Shown piece after piece: positions 1 through 7,111 of a DNA stretch of 11,380 bases. Source of the stretch: Bacteroidales bacterium UBA1769 (GTDB lineage: Bacteria > Bacteroidota > Bacteroidia > Bacteroidales > UBA932); the NCBI GenBank assembly GCA_002314725.1, contig DCGV01000048.1:1-11380 (forward strand), written 5' to 3'. Below the pieces are notes generated by a model. It saw nothing but the letters and a program-made list of their open reading frames with translations. It made no database searches and was not told the DNA's origin. The position numbers were made by a program, and so were the translations under genes. Numbering within the stretch: the stretch's first letter is position 1; each line of letters begins with the position of its first letter.

Positions 1-95
1 CCTTGGAGAACTATGTTGGGAAGGTCGTGTTGGTCGGCATTAACTACGACAAGAAGACCAAAAAACACGAGTGTAGGATAGAGATTTATTCCTAA
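1..95 (+). CDS. 3' end of AAA-ATPase / PD-(D/E)XK nuclease-like protein (partial)
   Basis: Only the last 30 codons are present, in frame from base 3 and stopping at TAA 93-95; the start lies upstream of the window. The tail contains VLVGINYDKKTKKHECRIEI. It resembles the C-terminus of the AAA-ATPase plus DUF1703/PD-(D/E)XK_9 proteins that occur in many copies in Bacteroidales genomes, where a GxNYD...KxHxCxIE ending completes the nuclease-like domain. These proteins have a predicted ATPase and a degenerate nuclease-like domain; their cellular role is not established. The reading ends naturally rather than being cut. It is followed immediately by the remnant of an unrelated gene. The family call rests on a short tail and is moderate. 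Confidence 0.6.
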   Translation, partial: LENYVGKVVLVGINYDKKTKKHECRIEIYS

Positions 96-103
96 GAATC
101 AGG

Positions 104-274
104 TGCTCTCCCTACGCCATCGCAGTCGGTGTCCCCGCCAAGGTGGTGAAGTACCGGTTTGATGAGAAGACCATCGCCAAACTGCTGAAGATGAAGTTGT
201 GGAACGGCAGCGAGGAGGAGATTAAGCGAGTGGGGGAGTATGAATTCCGAGTGGGGAAGTATATGGATGTATGA
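104..274 (+). pseudogene. 3' remnant of CatB/Vat-like hexapeptide O-acetyltransferase
   Basis: An open frame ending at TGA 272-274 reads PYAIAVGVPAKVVKYRFDEK and continues TIAKLLKMKLWNGSEEEI. This is the C-terminal tail of xenobiotic/CatB-related left-handed beta-helix O-acetyltransferases: the PYxIxxGxPAKxxKxRF turn, then the helix with (W/L)W that follows the coils. Those enzymes are usually about 200 residues, so roughly the first three quarters, including all hexapeptide coils and the catalytic His, are missing. There is no start codon, and the frame meets a stop (TAG 74-76) inside the preceding gene. It is therefore a dead fragment, presumably left when the neighbouring ATPase gene or another segment replaced the 5' part. 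Codon use is GC-rich like the left flank and unlike the island. Confidence 0.7.
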
Positions 275-350
275 GTATTAAAAATGATGACAGATGAGTG
301 ATTTGCAGAAATTTAGACTTAACCAAAGCGACAATAATATATGATATACT
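275..350. other. AT-rich spacer at left island boundary
   Basis: Base composition switches here from the GC-rich flank to the AT-rich island. The spacer should hold the promoter and leader of the MBL/protease-STAND operon. I find TTTG at 302-305 but no TAnnTTTG at the right distance, and no purine-rich ribosome-binding site before ATG 351. The run AATGATGACAGATGA (283-297) is simple sequence that loosely resembles the complement of the repeats at the right boundary. Confidence 0.4.
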
Positions 351-1409
351 ATGACTGATTGTAAAGTAACATCTACACTTCGTATGCTAAAAGCTGCGCA
401 TGGAGATGCATTTATACTAACTGTAACCAATGGAAGTAAGACAACCAACGTTCTTATAGATAGCGGACCAAAATGTGCCTATCTGAAAGAAGTTCTACCG
501 GCATTAGAAGGAATTGACTTCTTTGATTTGTGTATTATCACACACTTTGATGAAGATCATAGCAACGGATTAGTGGCTTACTTGACCGAAAACCCCTCCA
601 GAATTGCAAAGTTTGGTAAGTATTGGATTAACTCACCATCACTTATTCGAGTGAATCTGAATCCAGAGATATCTTCATATAGCATGTGTAATGATTTGAG
701 AAATCTACTCTCTGATTACGAAAAGCAAAACAATTGCATAGTAGATTGTCATGATGAAATTATTGTGGGAACTACATATGTAGACCCCAATGGTCTGGTA
801 CGAATTACCGTACTTTCACCAACTGCGGAATCGAAAAAGAAATTTGAGGACAACTATAAAAAAGAGTATGTAGAAGCTGAGATAGCGGCTTGTAATAAGC
901 AAGGCACGCTTGCAGTTACGCTCGAAGAATGGGCTGGGAAACAGTTGAACAAGGATGATCATAAGAAACAAATTATCAACGACTGTTCTATTTCGTGCCT
1001 AATCGAAACGGATGACAAATGCTATCTTATGCTTGGCGATATTCGTGAAGAAATTATCATCCCCTGGATAAAGAAATACAATGAAGACCACAAACATAAA
1101 CTAAAGGTTGATTTTGTCAAAGTTCCCCATCATGGAAGCATGAAGAATATTAGCGAGAATGTTTTAAATCTAATAGATTGCAATAACTTCATTATATCAA
1201 CCAATGGTCGCTATGGGCTTCCTGACCGATATACTATTGCCAAGATACTCATGAATCACAAACCAGATGAACGCGAGAAGATAAACCTATATTTCAACTA
1301 CGATCGTAAAGAAATGGAGGAAAATTATGGGGCGTGGTTTCTGACAGATGAGGAAGTGACATCAGAAAACAATAATTTTGAAACATTAATTGCGGGCTCA
1401 TGCCAATGA
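351..1409 (+). CDS. ComEC-like metallo-beta-lactamase-fold hydrolase, Avs1A-like
   Basis: This 352-residue soluble protein has the metallo-beta-lactamase fold of the ComEC/Rec2 subgroup. A first strand, LKAAHGDAFIL (13-23), is followed by LIDSG (35-39), the metal-binding motif THFDEDH (64-70), a long helical insert (about 155-205), NDCSISCLIE (210-219), LGD (228-230) and VPHHGS (258-263). No signal peptide or membrane segment is visible, so it should act in the cytoplasm, as a hydrolase of unknown substrate. The usual C-terminal His of the YGHP-type motif appears as Leu290 in RYGLP, so one metal ligand may be missing or supplied elsewhere. The start at 351 precedes the first strand by about ten residues and fits the family. 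Its stop overlaps the start of the protease-STAND gene (ATGA, 1406-1409), so the two are translationally coupled. MBL next to trypsin and STAND is the type 1 Avs arrangement. The fold is certain; the Avs1A assignment is an inference from context. Confidence 0.85.
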   Translation: MTDCKVTSTLRMLKAAHGDAFILTVTNGSKTTNVLIDSGPKCAYLKEVLPALEGIDFFDLCIITHFDEDHSNGLVAYLTENPSRIAKFGKYWINSPSLIRVNLNPEISSYSMCNDLRNLLSDYEKQNNCIVDCHDEIIVGTTYVDPNGLVRITVLSPTAESKKKFEDNYKKEYVEAEIAACNKQGTLAVTLEEWAGKQLNKDDHKKQIINDCSISCLIETDDKCYLMLGDIREEIIIPWIKKYNEDHKHKLKVDFVKVPHHGSMKNISENVLNLIDCNNFIISTNGRYGLPDRYTIAKILMNHKPDEREKINLYFNYDRKEMEENYGAWFLTDEEVTSENNNFETLIAGSCQ

Positions 1410-4400
1410 ACTGTTCAACTACAGATCTCTGGAATCTTATCAAAATAGTAGTCCGGACATCGGACTTCGACCCTGATACCTCCATCATCAAGAATGAAGG
1501 TTCGGGGATGTTATGCTGTTTCAAGGGAAAAACATACCTTTTGACAGCAGGTCATTGTGCTGTTAACTGGGAGTCGGGGAATTTCATGGTGGAGTACTAT
1601 AAAACAGTTACTAACGGAGTACCAGAATTTGTAAAACTATTTATAAAGCGGAAGGTCTTTTTGGTATTTGATTCATCACGAGGCCTTGATTATGCAATCT
1701 TTGAGGTTGAGAATCCCAATAATGGATTCCTTAATGAATCACGCATTAAGTTCGAAGATGCATCAAAACCGGATTTGGACAAGGTACTATATTATACTTA
1801 TGGCTATCCTCGCACAAATAGAAATGGTCAAGCTTTTAATGCAGAGTTTATACCTCCTTGTTCGTGGGTATTGGACGTGCCGAGTAATCATCACCGAACC
1901 TTTCATGATTTAGTAGTAGGATTATCCGGATCTCCTATTCTTTCTTCAAACGATGATGCTACATACAACTTCTTAGCTATACAAAAGAAGACTCTCGATA
2001 ACTCGGGTTCCTACAACACCGTATTAAGCACTTTTGCAACATACTTTAAGGACCTTCTCAATACAATAGATTCGAGAGAATCCATTGCTTCGTTCGTGCA
2101 TCAGTCAATTGACGATCATGCTGATTACATTGAACGTAGGGTACAACTATGGACCCCGGAATCTAGTTCTTATCTATTCGATGAAGATGAACACAGGTAC
2201 ACACTTTATGAATATTTGACGGAGGCTGTGCCATCGGTTCAATCATTCCGTTTTCTTCTTCTTGCTCCTGCCCAAAGCGGAAAGACTTACGAACTGACCC
2301 ATCTCGCTCACATATTGGCGGCTGAGGAGTATAATGTAGCAATCAAAAATGCAAAGGAACTAACTATAGACGATATTAGTAACCTGCCTCAGCATGAAGC
2401 TGTAGATGGTCATAAGACTGTGGTGATTATTGATGCTATAGATGAGACGCCTATCGGATTCGACAATATTGTATCTAAACTGAATAACTATAGCGAAGAA
2501 CATCCCACGGTTAAGATATTGGTAAGTTGTCGACAAAACTTCAATGTCGACAAATTACTCAAAGGCTTCACCCCTCTATACTTGAGCGATCTAACCTTCG
2601 AGGAAGCCAGTCAAATTATTGATGCAAGAACTGAAGACACCAGCAGAGCAGACCAGTTGAAGGAATATATCTGCAGACTTGATATTAGAGATTATGCACA
2701 CAATATCTTCTGCTTGCTAACACTTATTACCTACAAGAACAGGAGCAATAGATTGCCCATAAACAAATCAGAGTTGTATAAACTATTTGTGGATAGTTCT
2801 CAACTACACGAGCGTGGCGCTGATAGAGAAGCTGCAGATAAGAGAAAACAGGAGCGGATAAAGTTTCAGCAGAAATGCGCTCTTGTCATGATATTGGCAG
2901 GTCATCAATCATTAACGTGTGAAGAACTCATGCGCATAGATGGTGTTGCTAACCCTGATTTGCTTTATGACAGATTACCTCGAAGTTTATTCAACAATCT
3001 GGGAGATGGATCCTATGAGTTTGTCAATAATGCAATACGAGAATATTTAGCCGCTGAGTATTGTCTGAATATGACTCTTGAGGAGTTCCAAAAAGTAGTA
3101 TGCTTTTATGGAACCGCTCAAATTAAGCCTCAGTGGTATAATGTTGTGCTGTTATGGCTTCAGCAGAAAAGTTCACAACAGCAACCTCTTAAGCCTGTAA
3201 TTATCGATTGGATTTCGGCTTCAGCAAAAGAGCTTATTTTGCAATGCGATGCTACGAGTATAGATAGTCGTACACGTTTTCTGCTTGTGCAGAATATTCT
3301 TGAGGATCTTAAAAAGAGGAGAACTTTCTTTGATGTGTTTCGAGTTGAAGATTATAAACGCTTATACAGATTTGCAGAAGGCGAAGAACTCATCAATTAC
3401 CTGACACAAGAACTCAATCTTGACAGCGACAAGTATATTTATAATGTTCTCTGCCTCACACCGTATATCAACTACGATCAGTTACAACAATATAATAAGG
3501 GTCTTTATACTCGGTTGGTTGATGAATTATACAATGTAGTAATCCAATATGGTGAAACGGAGGGTTGTAGTGGTTGCTATTACTTTATGTATCTCAGCAA
3601 ACATTTCTATTCAAGCGAGCAATATGTCGAGCGCTTATTTTCCATCCTCAAGGATTGGAGAAATCAAGAAGCAATATGTGCAATGTCGACTGTTTGCAAT
3701 TATGGAGGATGGGCTGATAACTATCTTGATTGGCTTCTTGCCAGTGAATCATTTCTTAGACAGGAAAGGTATGTCTCTGTTCATAGAAGCCCATTGTACA
3801 AAGCGCTTTGCAAGATCAAAAGCGGTAAGAATGCGGGTAGAGTCTTAGAGCATATCACAGCACCAGACTTCGTGCGTTTTGAAAATGATGCAGACGATTA
3901 TTTGTGCCTGCTGAAATCCATACTCTCCACGATTTATCAGCATAGAGAAGATGTCGGACTTCTCGAACAAGTGAAGCTATCCTTCGATAGTCTGTTTATT
4001 GAACATCCATACTATCTTTCACCCTCTATCTCAGGAAAAGCACTTGATGAATATGAAGCGTTCTTTGAACTGACTTATGGTAAGGACAAAGATGTCGATA
4101 ATAAGATAAAAGAAATACGTGGTTTTGGTAAAATATCACCCGAAAAACAGGAACAGTATCGTCAGCTACGTCAACGCACTTTTGACGAGATGTGTGACTA
4201 TGGGTGCTTTTCTGCTAAGATTAAAGCAATTGCTCAGGTCGTAGATGAAGGATACTCAGACCCTGCTGTATGCGTCCAAAAAGCAGGCTATGCATCAGAC
4301 TCCTATGCGCTAAACTTTATATTGATGTCCGGATTCTTACATACCATTGACAAATTTCAGTTGATTGAAAGAATCACTAATCTGGAGTATTACGAAGATT

Positions 4401-5467
4401 TTCGGATGTGCGAAATAGTCAACGCGTTATTACAGAGAAATAGGGATGTTTCGGTAAGCCCGGCTCAAATAGAATCGGCAACTCAAACGGCTGTGAAGCA
4501 TCTTTGTGCCCCTAACAATGTAAGGACGCATCAAGACTATGAAATTTTCAAGCAAGCTATACATTTGCTTTTATCTGGGTATGGGTCGCTCGAAAAAGAT
4601 GCTCTTATTGCGCTTCTTCCTATGTATGCCACCGAGCATATCACAAAAACCGAATCATTAGATGATTCCTCTTTTGATGCTCCCACAATGTCTTTGCTAC
4701 AATATGCAGAGAATCAGATAGGAAGAGAAAAGATTATTGACTTGCTTACATATTGGGTTTGCTGTCGTCATGATATTGGGGATGATCAGTATATCTTGTT
4801 TGCAGATTACTTAGTCAAGAATGGTAATCCAGAGACACTGGATGTTGTATTTGAAGAGGTTTTCAAACACAGGAACCCAGCCGTCATCGAACTGCTCTCA
4901 GAGAAGTTTATTCAAATATCGGAATTCCGACAGAAATTAGTTGATCGCATTGATTCTCTAAACGAGGACGTGAAAATGCTCTTGCTTCTTAATTCAATAG
5001 ACAATAATATTGACGTTGTGTGGGCTCAGTCATACCTTAAAGAGCTTTTCCCGGTTTTAAAACCTTTCAATATGCAAAGGGCTATATATCAATTGCTGAA
5101 GATTGGAAGCAAGCAGATGCTGGAGTATGTTAGTGATAATAGGGAAAATGTATTTAATCAGAATTTTAGCTACATCTTCTCATTTAACAATCCGGATTGT
5201 CTCGATACCCTCCTTGATCTATATCCATACATCTTTAAGAAAGAAGATGTCATGCATATCAGTTCCAGCAGTATCTTGGTGTCTGTAGGAAATATAGCGC
5301 AACAATCACTTGATTTGCTGAATCATGCTAATGAAGCCATTACCAAAATCACAGAAGAACCGGGAATGCCGAATCTTTTGATACTGGCAGAAAACTATCG
5401 CACATTATACTACCAGCGCATGGATAGACAAATGACAATTGATGAAGCTATTGCAGTAATTGAATAA
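1400..5467 (+). CDS. Trypsin-like protease fused to NACHT/STAND NTPase (Avs1-like sensor-effector)
   Basis: This 1355-residue multidomain protein combines effector, switch and sensor. Residues about 15-220 are a trypsin-like serine protease: TAGHC gives His52, LDYAIFEVE gives Asp97, and VGLSGSPIL gives Ser176, a complete triad. Residues about 280-555 are a NACHT-type STAND NTPase: Walker A APAQSGKT (289-296), Walker B VVIIDAIDE (341-349), VSCR (375-378), and the NACHT-end motif FVNNAIREYLAAEYC (540-554). Residues about 560-1355 are almost entirely predicted helical, with no recognisable enzyme motif, as expected of a HEAT/TPR-like ligand sensor. No signal peptide or transmembrane segment is visible. 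Avs STAND proteins bind conserved phage proteins through such C-termini, oligomerise, and activate an N-terminal effector. Proteolysis on activation is therefore the inferred output here. The start is ATG 1400 or, equally well, ATG 1406, which forms the ATGA overlap with the MBL stop. In type 1 Avs, as I recall it, the protease and STAND are separate genes. Confidence 0.85.
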   Translation: MPMNCSTTDLWNLIKIVVRTSDFDPDTSIIKNEGSGMLCCFKGKTYLLTAGHCAVNWESGNFMVEYYKTVTNGVPEFVKLFIKRKVFLVFDSSRGLDYAIFEVENPNNGFLNESRIKFEDASKPDLDKVLYYTYGYPRTNRNGQAFNAEFIPPCSWVLDVPSNHHRTFHDLVVGLSGSPILSSNDDATYNFLAIQKKTLDNSGSYNTVLSTFATYFKDLLNTIDSRESIASFVHQSIDDHADYIERRVQLWTPESSSYLFDEDEHRYTLYEYLTEAVPSVQSFRFLLLAPAQSGKTYELTHLAHILAAEEYNVAIKNAKELTIDDISNLPQHEAVDGHKTVVIIDAIDETPIGFDNIVSKLNNYSEEHPTVKILVSCRQNFNVDKLLKGFTPLYLSDLTFEEASQIIDARTEDTSRADQLKEYICRLDIRDYAHNIFCLLTLITYKNRSNRLPINKSELYKLFVDSSQLHERGADREAADKRKQERIKFQQKCALVMILAGHQSLTCEELMRIDGVANPDLLYDRLPRSLFNNLGDGSYEFVNNAIREYLAAEYCLNMTLEEFQKVVCFYGTAQIKPQWYNVVLLWLQQKSSQQQPLKPVIIDWISASAKELILQCDATSIDSRTRFLLVQNILEDLKKRRTFFDVFRVEDYKRLYRFAEGEELINYLTQELNLDSDKYIYNVLCLTPYINYDQLQQYNKGLYTRLVDELYNVVIQYGETEGCSGCYYFMYLSKHFYSSEQYVERLFSILKDWRNQEAICAMSTVCNYGGWADNYLDWLLASESFLRQERYVSVHRSPLYKALCKIKSGKNAGRVLEHITAPDFVRFENDADDYLCLLKSILSTIYQHREDVGLLEQVKLSFDSLFIEHPYYLSPSISGKALDEYEAFFELTYGKDKDVDNKIKEIRGFGKISPEKQEQYRQLRQRTFDEMCDYGCFSAKIKAIAQVVDEGYSDPAVCVQKAGYASDSYALNFILMSGFLHTIDKFQLIERITNLEYYEDFRMCEIVNALLQRNRDVSVSPAQIESATQTAVKHLCAPNNVRTHQDYEIFKQAIHLLLSGYGSLEKDALIALLPMYATEHITKTESLDDSSFDAPTMSLLQYAENQIGREKIIDLLTYWVCCRHDIGDDQYILFADYLVKNGNPETLDVVFEEVFKHRNPAVIELLSEKFIQISEFRQKLVDRIDSLNEDVKMLLLLNSIDNNIDVVWAQSYLKELFPVLKPFNMQRAIYQLLKIGSKQMLEYVSDNRENVFNQNFSYIFSFNNPDCLDTLLDLYPYIFKKEDVMHISSSSILVSVGNIAQQSLDLLNHANEAITKITEEPGMPNLLILAENYRTLYYQRMDRQMTIDEAIAVIE

Positions 5468-5534
5468 GAACAAAAAGATATAAAATGAATACTAAAGATC
5501 TATTCACATCTTTGAAATGATATAGAATTACTAT
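5468..5534. other. 67-base spacer between STAND and KAP genes
   Basis: This AT-rich gap holds no convincing promoter: a TTTG at 5511-5514 has no -7 partner before the next start. There is no hairpin followed by a T-run. An 11-codon reading frame (5485-5520) is present but unsupported. The absence of a terminator or promoter favours cotranscription of the KAP gene with the two genes upstream. Confidence 0.4.
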
Positions 5535-6887
5535 ATGCAAAAGATAGATATATCATCCGAATTAGAACGATTTGAGGCGCACTTGAATAACAATGAGCGG
5601 ACGATTCTGTCTGCTCAATTTGGTGATGGTAAGACCAGCTTCTTGGAGGACTTTATTCATACTCGGGGGAATCAGTACATCTTTGTGAAGCTGCGTCCGA
5701 TAAACTATGTAGTGGCTCCCAATGAGGATGTGTTTGAATATATCAAACGAGATGTTTTAAAGGAACTATGCATATATAAACTGGTGGATGAACATGTGTT
5801 AAAAAATGTGGCAAAAGGTATCGTCAATACGGATAACGCGGTGGAGGCTATTGGATTCGTAACCCAAACATTTTTGAAATTCAAAACCGGATTGGATGCG
5901 CCTGTGAGTGAGTCGCTGAAGAATTTTGTAGAGAATTATAAAAAGCATTCTGAAACGCTGAAAAGTTATTATAAATCATTTGAGCTGCTAAGAGGAGGTA
6001 TCTATGAGGAAGATGCTTACACCATGCTTATTCGAGAATCACTTCAACGAGTCCAAAAACGAAAGACAGATTCCAAGCAATGCATTTTGATAATTGAGGA
6101 TCTGGATAGGTTAGATCCTGCACATCTGTTTCGGATACTGAATGTGTTAGGTGCGCATATAGACGAGAAGGATGGAGGTAATAAGTTTGGATTTGATAAG
6201 ATAGTTTTGGTGATGGATCACATAGTGACCAAATCAATATTCAAACATTTTTATGGGGAAAAGGCGAATTATGAAGGTTATATGGATAAGTTCTTAAGCC
6301 ATCATGTGTTTGAGTATTCCCTATTGCGGCAAGCGCGAAGCGAGTTGGTTAATTATTTCAACGAGGAATGTCTCTTGTCTGAGGAAGATTTAAAACAATT
6401 TTGTATTGGGGTAAATGAAAATGGCAGAATAATCAGTTTGAGGGAGAAAATAGATACGTTATCTCTCCGTGATATCGTAAAACTTCTGGATGCAGTGGAT
6501 GAGAGTATTACGAATGAAATACGCCATTCGAGTGAAGGCGACTATAGTACAGTAGCTCCCATAACAAGATTTCTTACAATTTTGGTTAGGATGCATATAA
6601 TAGTTCACAGGCAAGATCTTGAGAAATATTTTAGGCAAGCCCCATTACGTATGTCTTGTCTTGCAGGTTTTCTTTTGGAAACTCCAGGACTAAAATATGG
6701 TATTCATGAAATTGGGAACAATTGGTATTCTTTTAGCCCCGTTCAACTAAACGATGACTTAATGACAATGCAAGTATTTGAGGCAAATGGAGGACATATG
6801 TCGGAAAAAGATATTTCTGCCGCTATAAAGAAGGCTCTCGAAACGGCTTATTTGTATGTGATGGACCTAAAGCAGTCGGTGAAGTAA
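5535..6887 (+). CDS. KAP-like P-loop NTPase
   Basis: This 450-residue protein has a Walker A variant AQFGDGKTS (27-35) near the N-terminus and a strong Walker B ILIIEDLDRLD (184-194). It then has FDKIVLVMDH (220-229), followed by FKHFYG (236-241). A strand ending in a D-x-(I/L) turn, then a (K/R)xxxxHxYG helix, is typical of KAP-family NTPases. LSLRDIVKLL (near residues 307-316) matches the arginine-bearing helix of the family's lid. KAP NTPases often carry membrane helices inserted in the NTPase domain; I see none here, so this one looks soluble. KAP proteins are widespread in prokaryotic conflict loci, but their biochemical role is poorly defined. It sits 67 bases after the protease-STAND gene on the same strand with no promoter seen between them. 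It may be a third component of that system or an independent defence gene. The fold is well supported; the partnership is inference. Confidence 0.75.
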   Translation: MQKIDISSELERFEAHLNNNERTILSAQFGDGKTSFLEDFIHTRGNQYIFVKLRPINYVVAPNEDVFEYIKRDVLKELCIYKLVDEHVLKNVAKGIVNTDNAVEAIGFVTQTFLKFKTGLDAPVSESLKNFVENYKKHSETLKSYYKSFELLRGGIYEEDAYTMLIRESLQRVQKRKTDSKQCILIIEDLDRLDPAHLFRILNVLGAHIDEKDGGNKFGFDKIVLVMDHIVTKSIFKHFYGEKANYEGYMDKFLSHHVFEYSLLRQARSELVNYFNEECLLSEEDLKQFCIGVNENGRIISLREKIDTLSLRDIVKLLDAVDESITNEIRHSSEGDYSTVAPITRFLTILVRMHIIVHRQDLEKYFRQAPLRMSCLAGFLLETPGLKYGIHEIGNNWYSFSPVQLNDDLMTMQVFEANGGHMSEKDISAAIKKALETAYLYVMDLKQSVK

Positions 6888-7047
6888 ATGCTCCCCAAGC
6901 TCCCACCATTCCTGCCCAACAAATCATTACCTCAGTTAAGAAGGTCATTTTCTTATGTCGAAGGGTTGTAATTAGGGGTATTTGGCATCAAACTGCGATA
7001 CTTTTTTCTTGAAAAACGCTGCAAAACGTGAAAAACTCACGCAAAAA
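6888..7047. other. Intergenic region between the two modules, with upstream control elements
   Basis: The first part (6888-6971) is a C-rich stretch that happens to be open for 27 codons from an ATG directly after the KAP stop, with nothing to support it as a gene. The second part (6972-7047) is A-rich and contains TTTTTC-TT-GAAAAA (7004-7017) as a small snapback. It also holds two imperfect direct repeats of the form GAAAAAC-n3/4-GCAAAA, starting at 7011 and 7030. I see no strong GC-rich terminator hairpin with a T-tract for the upstream operon. Confidence 0.45.
7027..7041. promoter_or_regulatory. Perfect 15-bp palindrome upstream of the -33 box (putative operator)
   Basis: CGTGA-AAAAC-TCACG is a perfect five-base inverted repeat around a five-base centre. 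It ends six bases before the -33 TTTG element. The second copy of the A-rich direct repeat (7030-7046) overlaps it. That position suits a repressor or activator site for the ATPase-RloB operon. It could also be a chance palindrome in A-rich DNA, since only ten positions are constrained. Confidence 0.3.
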
Positions 7048-7079
7048 TTTGCACAATTCAAAAAAAAATAGTAATTTTG
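7048..7079 (+). promoter_or_regulatory. Bacteroidota-type promoter (-33 TTTG, -7 TAATTTTG)
   Basis: TTTG (7048-7051) and TAATTTTG (7072-7079) are separated by 20 bases, matching the Bacteroides primary-sigma consensus TTTG-N19-21-TAnnTTTG. Transcription should begin a few bases after 7079, giving a leader of roughly 25 bases before ATG 7112. The spacer contains a run of nine A (7060-7068). This promoter shows that the ATPase-RloB pair can be expressed independently of the upstream genes. Confidence 0.8.
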
Positions 7080-7111
7080 CGGCTGAAAATTGAGAAATTC
7101 ACATTATTGAT

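Noticed and set aside
283..297. Possible terminal inverted repeat pairing with 10384-10403 at the far edge of the island
   Set aside because: Only an eight-base core (AATGATGA) matches, and both sides are low-complexity simple sequence, so the match is not evidence of a mobile-element end.
1294..1524. Minus-strand open frame across the MBL/protease junction
   Set aside because: It overlaps two well-supported coding regions with clear catalytic motifs and has no features of its own.
5485..5520. 11-codon frame between the STAND and KAP genes
   Set aside because: It is too short to support, has no ribosome-binding site, and such frames are expected by chance in AT-rich spacers.
6888..6971. 27-codon frame starting directly after the KAP stop codon
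   Set aside because: No ribosome-binding site or recognisable sequence; Pro- and Leu-rich composition follows from the C-rich spacer. A leader peptide is possible but unsupported.
7004..7017. TTTTTC-TT-GAAAAA snapback as a terminator for the KAP gene
   Set aside because: The stem is nearly all A-T with a two-base loop, lies more than 110 bases after the stop, and has no T-tract following it.
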